Assembly (NCBI GenBank): GCA_007120615.1
Contig: SKNI01000336.1
Location: forward strand, 1 to 10,794
Reading direction: 5' to 3'
Length of the DNA stretch: 10,794 nucleotides
Source of the DNA: Myxococcales bacterium
Lineage (GTDB): Bacteria > Myxococcota_A > Bradymonadia > Bradymonadales > Bradymonadaceae
Shown here one piece after another: positions 4,779-10,794 of this stretch. Numbering within the stretch: the stretch's first letter is position 1; each line of letters begins with the position of its first letter. The position numbers and the translations under genes were made by a program. The notes below the pieces were generated by a model, which was not told the DNA's origin, ran no database searches, and was given only the letters and a program-made list of their open reading frames with translations.

Positions 4779-7442
4779 TTACTCCGCCTGCATCCGCGCC
4801 GCAGCAAGGGCCCGCTCGTAGGCCACAAAAGCCCGAGCAGCGGCCACGCGAGCCATGGGCACATCCGAGGGCTCCACGGTGAGATAGTCGATGTCCAATG
4901 ACTCGAAGAATCGGGCCGAGCCGGACTCCCTGGCGTGGTCGCCGCAGACCCCGACGAAGAGCTCCGGATTTGCCCGACGCCCGCGCTGGATCGCGATTCG
5001 CATCAGCTCTCCGACGCCCGTTCGGTCGAGGGTCTCGAAGGGGTCGTGACTCAGGATTTGCTCGTCGAGATAGGTGCTCATAAATCGGCGGGAGTCTTCG
5101 CCGGACATCCCCCAGCTCAACTGGGTGAGGTCGTTGGTCCCGAAGCACAAAAAATCGACGCATTCGGCGATCTCCTCGGCCTGCAGCGCGGCCCTGGGGA
5201 TCTCGATCATGGCGCCCAATTCGATACTCATGGAGTCATGGGCTCCGTGGAGATGCTCGGCGATGGTCTGATTGATCTGGTCGACGACCCGGCGCAGCTC
5301 TTCCACGTCAGCGACCAGGGGGATCAAGATCTCCACGATCGGTCGAATCCCGTCGTCGATGACCATTCGAGAGGCCTCGACGATGGCCTGGACCTGCATC
5401 GCGTAGATCGACGGATGTACGACTCCCAGACGACACCCCCGCAGCCCCATCATGGGATTGGCCTCCTTGAGCGACTCCACCCGACTGGCCACGTCCTCGG
5501 GCTCCATCTCTAAGGCCGCAGCGGTCTGGTTGATGGAGACCTCATCGTGGGGCAGAAAGCGACTCAACGGCGGGTCGAGCAAGCGAAAGGTGACCGGCCA
5601 TCCCATCATGGTGCGCAGAATCTGGGCCACGTCGTGGCGGTGAAATCGAAGCAGGTCTTCCAGCGCCCCTGCCGCCTCCCCCTCTTCGCCGACCAGGATC
5701 GCCCGGCGCATCGCCATTAGACGGCCGGAGTCGGAGAGGAGCATCTGCTCCGTTCGACAGAGTCCGATCCCCTCAGCCCCCAACGCCGAACCCCGCCGGG
5801 CCCCGTCGAGATCGTTGGCGTTGACTCGAATCTCCATCCGTCTCTGGCGGTCGCAGATCTCTAAAAACCGCTGCAGTCGCTCGTCTTCACCGCCTTCGAT
5901 CAGGGGCAAGGTGTCCAGATAAACCGATCCGCTGCTCCCGTCCACAGTCAACGGCTCACCGCGGGCGATGAAATTATCGCCAATGAAGATGCCCGAGCCG
6001 TCGGGGGCGATCCTCAGCTCCTGGGCGCCGCATACGCAGGGGATTCCCAGGCCCCGGGCCACCGACGCCGCATGGGAGGTCAGCCCCCCGGTGGTCGTGA
6101 GCACGGCCTTCGCCGCGCTGACCCCGTCGATATCCCCCGTCGAGGTTCGGGGGCGAACCAGGATCACCGACTCTCCCCGCCGGGACCGGGTGATGGCCTC
6201 CGCCGTGCCCGTCACCAGGCGGCCCACCGCCGCTCCCGGGGAGGCGGCCAGTCCGTGGACCACGGCCACGGGACGCTCCACCGAGGGGTCGATGATCGGA
6301 CTCAATAAATCGGGAACGTGGCGATCGGGGTCGACGCGCATCACCGCCTCGTCGAGGTCGATGAGCTCTTCATCCAGCATATCCAGGGCGATCCGCACGG
6401 CAGCCTGGCCGGTGCGCATTCCCTTTCGAACCTGCAAGATCCACAACCTTCCCGACTCCACCGTAAACTCCAGCTCCAGCATATCGCGGTAGTGGCCCTC
6501 CAGGCGCTTGAAGTAGCTGCCCAGCTCGGCGTAGACCGCGGGCATCCTCTCCTCGACGGCGCTCAACAGCCGAGGCGTTCGGTTCCCGCTGACCACGTCC
6601 TCGCCCTGGGCGCAGGGAAGATATTCGCCGTACGGCTGTGGCGCCCCGGTGACCGGGTTTCGGGTAAAGGCCACCCCACTGGCACTCTTCTGATCGAGGT
6701 TTCCAAAGACCATGGTCATGATATTGACCGCCGTCCCCACGCCTCCTCCGATATGGTGCAACCGTCGGTAGGCGGCGGCCCGCGGGGAGTTCCAGCTCTC
6801 AAAAACCGCGCCCACGGCGGCCCATAATTGCTCCGTCGGGTCCCGGGGAATTCCCACTCCCACCTCTTCGACGATGCTCAGCCGCATCTCGTCGATCACT
6901 GCTCGCCATTGCCCGGCGGAGAGATCCTGAGCCACGGAGACTTCGGCCCTGGCGATCGCGGCGTCGATGGGCACCTGCAAGAGCTCCTCGTCCAGCCCGA
7001 AGACCACCACCCCGTACATCTGAATCATGCGCCGCCAGCAATCGAGGGCGAAGATCTCATCGCCGCTTTGCTCGATCAGCCCCTCTACGGTGTCCTCATT
7101 GAGGCCCACATTTAAAACGCTGTCCATCATCCCGGGCATACTCTCCGCCCCCCCGGAGCGCACGCTGACCAGAAGAGGAGACGTTCGATCCCCCCAGCCC
7201 CGACCGGTGATATATTCGAGGCGCTCAATTCCCTTCTGCACATCGACCAGCAGACCGGGAGGCAACCCGCCGCGCTCCAGATAATAACGGCAGGCCTCAG
7301 TGCTCACCGTCATGCCCGGCGGCACGCTTAAGCCGAGCCGGGCCATCTCCGCAAGACCGGCCCCCTTGGCCCCCAGAAGCGATTTCATCGAGGCTGTACC
7401 GTCGGCGCTGCCCTGCGAGAAATGATAAATATATTCGTTCAT
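4779..7442 (-). CDS. ppdK: Pyruvate phosphate dikinase
   Basis: This 887-residue enzyme interconverts ATP, phosphate and pyruvate with AMP, diphosphate and PEP, acting in gluconeogenic or diphosphate-linked glycolytic flux in the cytoplasm. The N-terminal ATP-grasp region (about 1-340) has LLGAKGAGLAEM, SMPGMMDSVLNVGL and VFGNLDQKSASGVAFTRNP. The central phosphohistidine domain has TTGGLTSHAASVAR with catalytic His457. The C-terminal TIM barrel keeps the PEP/pyruvate-site residues Arg563, Arg620, Glu747 and Asn770 and the acid/base Cys833. Length and spacing match clostridial PPDK (His455, Cys831). Oddities are CGDHARES where relatives have CGEHGG, and VEPSDVP in place of CSPFRVP; both are near the active site. 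The ATG at 7442 has a GGGGGAG ribosome site. It starts 27 nt after the LonC-like stop, so cotranscription is likely. No dikinase regulatory protein is encoded here. Confidence 0.96.
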   Translation of the reverse strand: MNEYIYHFSQGSADGTASMKSLLGAKGAGLAEMARLGLSVPPGMTVSTEACRYYLERGGLPPGLLVDVQKGIERLEYITGRGWGDRTSPLLVSVRSGGAESMPGMMDSVLNVGLNEDTVEGLIEQSGDEIFALDCWRRMIQMYGVVVFGLDEELLQVPIDAAIARAEVSVAQDLSAGQWRAVIDEMRLSIVEEVGVGIPRDPTEQLWAAVGAVFESWNSPRAAAYRRLHHIGGGVGTAVNIMTMVFGNLDQKSASGVAFTRNPVTGAPQPYGEYLPCAQGEDVVSGNRTPRLLSAVEERMPAVYAELGSYFKRLEGHYRDMLELEFTVESGRLWILQVRKGMRTGQAAVRIALDMLDEELIDLDEAVMRVDPDRHVPDLLSPIIDPSVERPVAVVHGLAASPGAAVGRLVTGTAEAITRSRRGESVILVRPRTSTGDIDGVSAAKAVLTTTGGLTSHAASVARGLGIPCVCGAQELRIAPDGSGIFIGDNFIARGEPLTVDGSSGSVYLDTLPLIEGGEDERLQRFLEICDRQRRMEIRVNANDLDGARRGSALGAEGIGLCRTEQMLLSDSGRLMAMRRAILVGEEGEAAGALEDLLRFHRHDVAQILRTMMGWPVTFRLLDPPLSRFLPHDEVSINQTAAALEMEPEDVASRVESLKEANPMMGLRGCRLGVVHPSIYAMQVQAIVEASRMVIDDGIRPIVEILIPLVADVEELRRVVDQINQTIAEHLHGAHDSMSIELGAMIEIPRAALQAEEIAECVDFLCFGTNDLTQLSWGMSGEDSRRFMSTYLDEQILSHDPFETLDRTGVGELMRIAIQRGRRANPELFVGVCGDHARESGSARFFESLDIDYLTVEPSDVPMARVAAARAFVAYERALAAARMQAE

Positions 7443-7469
7443 ATGCTCCCCCTTTTATCCAGTAATTGA

Positions 7470-9908
7470 CTACTTCTTACCCGCCCCGTTCCACGCGCGG
7501 CGGGCCTCGGCAAATTCATCGAGCCGGGCCTCCACCATTCCAAAAAAGGTCTGTCGGTCGTAGGCCCCGTTTTTGTCGGGCTCTCCGGCGGGCAGACCGG
7601 TGAGGAGATTTGTGGCCTCCTCGATGGTGTCCACGGTGTAGATGGAAAACTCTTCGGCTTCGGCCGCCTCTACCACATCGCGGCGTAACATCAGGTGTTC
7701 TCGGTTGGTCCCCGGAATGACTACCCCCTGAGTGCCGGTCCTGCCCATTCGGGTGCAGACGTCGAAGAAGCCCTCGATCTTTTCGTTGATCGCGCCCACG
7801 GCCTGCACCTTCCCGCGCTGGTCGATGGAGCCCGTAATGCCGAGCTCCTGGCGCACCGGATGGCCGGCCAGCGCCGACAATAGGGCGATGAGCTCGGCAA
7901 GGGATGCGCTGTCGCCGTCGACGCCTCCGTAGGTCTGCTCAAAGACCAGCCCCGCCGACAGCGCCAGGGGCCGGCTCACCCCGAAGGTCGCCCCCAGATA
8001 GCCGGCCAGAATCAACACCCCTTTGGAGTGAATCGGACCTCCCATATCCACTTCCCGTTCGATATCCAAAACCTCGCCGGTGCCCATTCGAACGGTGGCG
8101 GTGATGCGGCTGGGCATCCCGAAGCGCCATCCGGCCTGCTCCGCAACGGAGAGGCCGTTGACCTGACCTATCACCTCTCCGTCGATGGACACCGCCAACT
8201 CTCGTCGGACGATGGCATCGATGCGCCGCTCGTTGAGACGACTTCGTCGCTTTCGCCGGGCGTCCAATGCTCGTCGCACGTCGGCGACGCTTACCAACTC
8301 TCGCTCTTGTCGGCCGGCAAAATAATCGGCCTCACATAAGACGTCTTCCAGCGCCCGAACGTGCAGAGAGACCCTGCGGGAGTCCCCGGCCATTCGGGAG
8401 GCCTCTTCCACCACCCGGGCTACCGCTCCCCGCTCAAAAGGCCGAAGCCCGGCCTCACCGATCATCGTCGCCAGAAGCCGCACAAACTCGCCAATCTCCC
8501 CGTTTTCCACTTTGGAGTTGAATCGGGAGGTGTCCTCCTCGAAATCAACGGCCACCTTGAAGAGGTCCTCAAAGTCCGGATCGAGCTTCTGCAATAATTC
8601 ATAGACCACTCGATCGCCGACGAGGACCACCTTGATATCCAGCGGGATGGGCTCGGGCTCCAGAGTCACCGTTGAGAGGACTCCCAGAATCTGGGCTGCA
8701 GTCTCGATTCGAATCTCTCCTGAGCGCAGCGTCCGCTTGAGCTGCTCCCACCCCATGGGCTGGCGCAGCACGTCGCGAGCGTCGAGTATCAAATACCCCC
8801 CGTTGGCCCGGTGCAACGCTCCCGGCCGAATCATGGTCTGGTCGGTGGTCAACGCCCCCATTCGGGCCTCGTGATCGATGCGCCCCACCAGATTCTCCAG
8901 AGTGGGATGATGTTCTCGAATCACCGGCGCTACGCGGTCTTCGCCGTCGTGAGTGAGCACGTTGACCTCGTATCTTCGGTTCCACTCCGGCTCCCGCCCC
9001 CCCATCCCGGGAATCTGCATCATCTGCTCCCAGTCCGGATCCATCCCAGAAGCGCCGTGGCCAAAGAACCGCCGCCTCTGCTCGACGACATCCTCCTCTA
9101 CGGCGATCAAAAAGCGATGGACGTCGTCGAGCCCGGCGAACCGATCGCGCAGTCGTTGAAGCCGCCCGGCGATGACGGCCCGCACCGTTTCTTTCTCCAA
9201 CTCCTCGATCTGTTGCTTTCTTTTTTGCTCCCAGTCGGGGACCTGATTCATGGTCCGGGCCAACTCTCGGTGTAAACTTTCCAGTCGCTCTTCAAATCGA
9301 TCCCGCTCCTCTCGGGGGCGCTCCTGAAACCGGTCCGGGGGCACCACCTCTTCGTCTTCCATGGGCGCCATCACCACCCCGGTGGGGGTTCGTATCACGG
9401 CAATATCGTAGCGGCTGGCCTTCTCTCGGACCGACTCCAGCGCCTCCTCCTGGCGCTGGCGAAAGTTCTCTTCGATGGTCTGCTGGGAGGTCTGAAAATC
9501 CTCCGCCCGCATCGCCGAGGGGATGACCTCCCGGAACTCGTCGATCAATTTCTTCATGGCCTGCTGTAATTCTCGACCCCGGCCGGGGGGCAAGCAGAGA
9601 TATTCGGGCCGCTGGGGCTCCTCGAAGTTGTGGACATAACACCAGTCGCAGCGCACCGACCGCTTCAACGCGGCCTCTTTCAGGCGCTCTTCCACGACCC
9701 TGACTTTGCCCAGATTCGATGACCCCATGGCAAAGAGATTATACCCCTGGGCGGTGACGTTGACCCCGAAATCCAGGGCTTCCCGGGCCCGCTCCTGTCC
9801 CACGGTGCCCACCAGGGGCTCCAATTCGGCGGTGGTCTCAAACCTCCATTCTTCCTGGTCACATCGGCGATAGAGCGCCTCCGGGTTTACTCTCTTATGC
9901 TCGGTCAT
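7470..9908 (-). CDS. LonC-like Lon-family protease with degenerate AAA module
   Basis: This 812-residue protein belongs to the AAA_32/Lon C-terminal group (COG1067-like, including LonC). Residues 25-110 hold the start of the AAA region and the family segment CDWCYVHNFEEPQRP. A charged, probably coiled-coil insertion follows (about 135-280), then RPGALHRANGGYLILDARDV with a Walker B-like strand (362-380) and an AAA lid. The proteolytic domain (about 565-770) contains GGVDGDSASLAEL with nucleophile Ser667 and INEKIEG with Lys710. They lie 43 residues apart, as Ser679 and Lys722 do in E. coli Lon. The Walker A position reads GSSNLGKV (62-69), lacking the central Gly and the Ser/Thr after Lys. 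The Walker B acidic pair is also incomplete, so ATP hydrolysis may be weak or absent as in LonC. The ATG at 9908 has an AGGAG about nine bases upstream. It lies between an S30AE/cold-shock fusion and ppdK, pointing to protein turnover under stress or starvation. Confidence 0.9.
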   Translation of the reverse strand: MTEHKRVNPEALYRRCDQEEWRFETTAELEPLVGTVGQERAREALDFGVNVTAQGYNLFAMGSSNLGKVRVVEERLKEAALKRSVRCDWCYVHNFEEPQRPEYLCLPPGRGRELQQAMKKLIDEFREVIPSAMRAEDFQTSQQTIEENFRQRQEEALESVREKASRYDIAVIRTPTGVVMAPMEDEEVVPPDRFQERPREERDRFEERLESLHRELARTMNQVPDWEQKRKQQIEELEKETVRAVIAGRLQRLRDRFAGLDDVHRFLIAVEEDVVEQRRRFFGHGASGMDPDWEQMMQIPGMGGREPEWNRRYEVNVLTHDGEDRVAPVIREHHPTLENLVGRIDHEARMGALTTDQTMIRPGALHRANGGYLILDARDVLRQPMGWEQLKRTLRSGEIRIETAAQILGVLSTVTLEPEPIPLDIKVVLVGDRVVYELLQKLDPDFEDLFKVAVDFEEDTSRFNSKVENGEIGEFVRLLATMIGEAGLRPFERGAVARVVEEASRMAGDSRRVSLHVRALEDVLCEADYFAGRQERELVSVADVRRALDARRKRRSRLNERRIDAIVRRELAVSIDGEVIGQVNGLSVAEQAGWRFGMPSRITATVRMGTGEVLDIEREVDMGGPIHSKGVLILAGYLGATFGVSRPLALSAGLVFEQTYGGVDGDSASLAELIALLSALAGHPVRQELGITGSIDQRGKVQAVGAINEKIEGFFDVCTRMGRTGTQGVVIPGTNREHLMLRRDVVEAAEAEEFSIYTVDTIEEATNLLTGLPAGEPDKNGAYDRQTFFGMVEARLDEFAEARRAWNGAGKK

Positions 9909-9958
9909 GCCCTGCTACTCCTGGCTGCGAAAAGGCTGGTGCTGCCCGGCAGGCAACG

Positions 9959-10537
9959 CTAGGACAGATGTCGACGGCCGTGCTGCCCGATGGGTTGAAT
10001 GGTGCTGGCCTGGGGTCCCTCCATTCCCTGAGCCTCTTCAAAGCGCACCTCATCGCCGATGGAGAGTTCGTCGAATTGCCCGTTGACCACACTATTTCGA
10101 TGAAAATAAATCTCTCGTTCCCCGGCGGTGCGAATGAACCCGTAATCCTCTTCGGGAAAGAGCCTGGCCACCACCGCGTGGGGAGGTCCCTGGCGAGGAT
10201 GTCGACCGCGCCTTCTGCGCCCGGCGCGGCTCTTGAGCTGGCTTTCGGCGGCCTTAAAGGCGTCGCGAATCGCGGTATAGGGATCGTGCTCTTCCCAGCG
10301 CACCGCGCTTCGATCTCGAGAGGCCACAAGTTCTCCGCCGGGGATGCTCACCTCCACCCGAACCCGATATCCGATGGCATCGGCGTTGCCCGAGCGATGA
10401 GGAGCCTCCACCGCCACCCGACAGGCGATGATCCCCGGATAATACCGAGACAATCGGTCTACCCTCTCCCGGACCAGAGTCTCCATCGCCGCGGTGGGCT
10501 CCACATTCTTGAATGCTATCTCCAGGGGTATCCTCAT
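9959..10537 (-). CDS. HPF/S30AE ribosome-associated protein fused to a cold-shock domain
   Basis: This 192-residue fusion has an N-terminal S30AE (HPF/RaiA/YfiA) fold at about 1-103, with IAFKNVEPTAAMETLVRERV, YRVRVEVSIPGGELVAS and DPYTAIRDAFKAAESQL. A basic linker (RAGRRRRGRHPRQ) leads to a cold-shock domain at about 119-184. RNP1 reads DYGFIR (131-136) and RNP2 reads IYFHRN (143-148), both aromatic-rich as needed for single-stranded nucleic-acid binding. S30AE proteins bind the 30S decoding region and stop translation in hibernation. Long HPFs have a C-terminal dimerisation domain, here replaced by the RNA-binding domain. The fusion could therefore tether or protect mRNA, or remodel RNA near the ribosome, but that is inference. 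The ATG at 10537 has an AAGAGG ribosome site seven bases upstream. It is the first gene of the four-gene minus-strand operon, with 50 nt before the protease gene. This architecture occurs in other bacteria, so it is uncommon rather than new. Confidence 0.9.
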   Translation of the reverse strand: MRIPLEIAFKNVEPTAAMETLVRERVDRLSRYYPGIIACRVAVEAPHRSGNADAIGYRVRVEVSIPGGELVASRDRSAVRWEEHDPYTAIRDAFKAAESQLKSRAGRRRRGRHPRQGPPHAVVARLFPEEDYGFIRTAGEREIYFHRNSVVNGQFDELSIGDEVRFEEAQGMEGPQASTIQPIGQHGRRHLS

Positions 10538-10611
10538 TGTCGCACCTCTTGTGGTCGCCGCGTCACTTCCTTAGCCGTAGCTGGAAACGTAAACACGTCA
10601 TCGAGAAGTCA
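10538..10611 (-). promoter_or_regulatory. Leader of the HPF-LonC-PPDK-PPTase operon
   Basis: This short stretch between the tandem array and the HPF-CSD start contains the AAGAGG ribosome site (10550-10545) and must carry, or follow, the operon promoter. I see no convincing -35/-10 pair or sigma-54 motif. Promoter elements may overlap the repeat array. The 8-mer CCGTAGCT occurs at about 10575 and again near 10774, on either side of the array. Confidence 0.3.
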
Positions 10612-10737
10612 GAGGTCGACTGTGGAAGTTGGGTTGACCGATCGAGGTTGGGACGTGGTCGGGTTGTTGTCGATGGGGGTTGGAACGTGGTCGGTTGTTG
10701 TCGTCGGAGGTCGACCGTGGGAGTTGGGTTGACCCTT
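10605..10737. repeat. Degenerate tandem array of about 31-32-nt units upstream of the HPF operon
   Basis: Four units can be read on plus. The first (10612-10639) and fourth (10707-10734) are near-identical 28-mers with 26 of 28 matches, starting GAGGTCGAC and ending GTTGGGTTGACC. Between them lie two related units, 10645-10673 and 10678-10703, both carrying ACGTGGTCGG followed by GTTGTTGTCG. The period is about 31-32 nt. No coding sequence is supported here, and the array is 68 nt upstream of the HPF-CSD start. Its opening GAAGTCAGAGGTCGACTGTGGAA resembles 148-167. It may be an intergenic variable-number repeat or a multi-site binding region; I cannot choose. Confidence 0.65.
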
Positions 10738-10794
10738 GTCTACGGCCTCGATGCTGAACTACGCATCATCAACCGTAGCTACCATGGCCCGCAA

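Noticed and set aside
4935..5513. Plus-strand open frame of 192 codons, and other long plus-strand frames across 4900-9300
   Set aside because: They are high-G+C antisense shadows of ppdK and the LonC-like gene, with no recognisable protein features.
9968..10732. Long plus-strand open frame of 254 codons
   Set aside because: It is antisense to the well-supported HPF-CSD gene and then runs through the tandem repeats; no domain or ribosome site supports it.

Overview
The window is a G+C-rich (about 60% by eye) bacterial chromosome segment. Almost all genes lie on the minus strand, and most have clear Shine-Dalgarno sites. Lol-type lipoproteins, a ThiI with a C-terminal rhodanese domain, a LonC-like protease, a PPDK and an S30AE/cold-shock fusion suggest a Gram-negative, probably deltaproteobacterial or myxobacterial-like lineage. 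That placement is inference from gene content, not from a phylogenetic marker.

Layout from low to high coordinates. Positions 1-52 (minus) hold the first 17 codons of a dihydrolipoamide dehydrogenase-like flavoprotein. Its leader and a candidate promoter follow. Positions 148-373 hold a non-coding array of five copies of a 17-bp core (three direct, two inverted) around a perfect 23-bp hairpin. A plus-strand 5'-truncated BtuF-type substrate-binding protein starts where the array stops; its N-terminal half is missing. thiI (865-2355, minus) is convergent with it. Next come a terminator hairpin and two adjacent paralogous DUF4168 lipoproteins (2554-3105 and 3165-3704, minus). A 314-bp gene-poor gap separates these from a larger minus-strand operon.

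That operon reads from high to low coordinates: an HPF/S30AE plus cold-shock-domain fusion (9959-10537), a LonC-type Lon-family protease (7470-9908), pyruvate phosphate dikinase (4779-7442) and an Sfp-type 4'-phosphopantetheinyl transferase (4019-4684). Gaps are 50, 27 and about 94 nt with no evident terminator between genes. The first three fit a slow-growth or stress theme: ribosome hibernation, protein turnover, and reversible PEP/pyruvate/ATP balance. The transferase activates carrier proteins and may simply be carried along. Upstream of the operon (10605-10737) is a degenerate tandem array of about 31-32 nt units whose opening resembles the start of the array at 148.

Most of the window is conserved housekeeping or stress metabolism. 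I see no defence, CRISPR or mobile-enzyme genes. The least explained parts are the two repeat arrays, the gene remnant at the edge of one of them, and the paired DUF4168 lipoproteins with different membrane-sorting residues.
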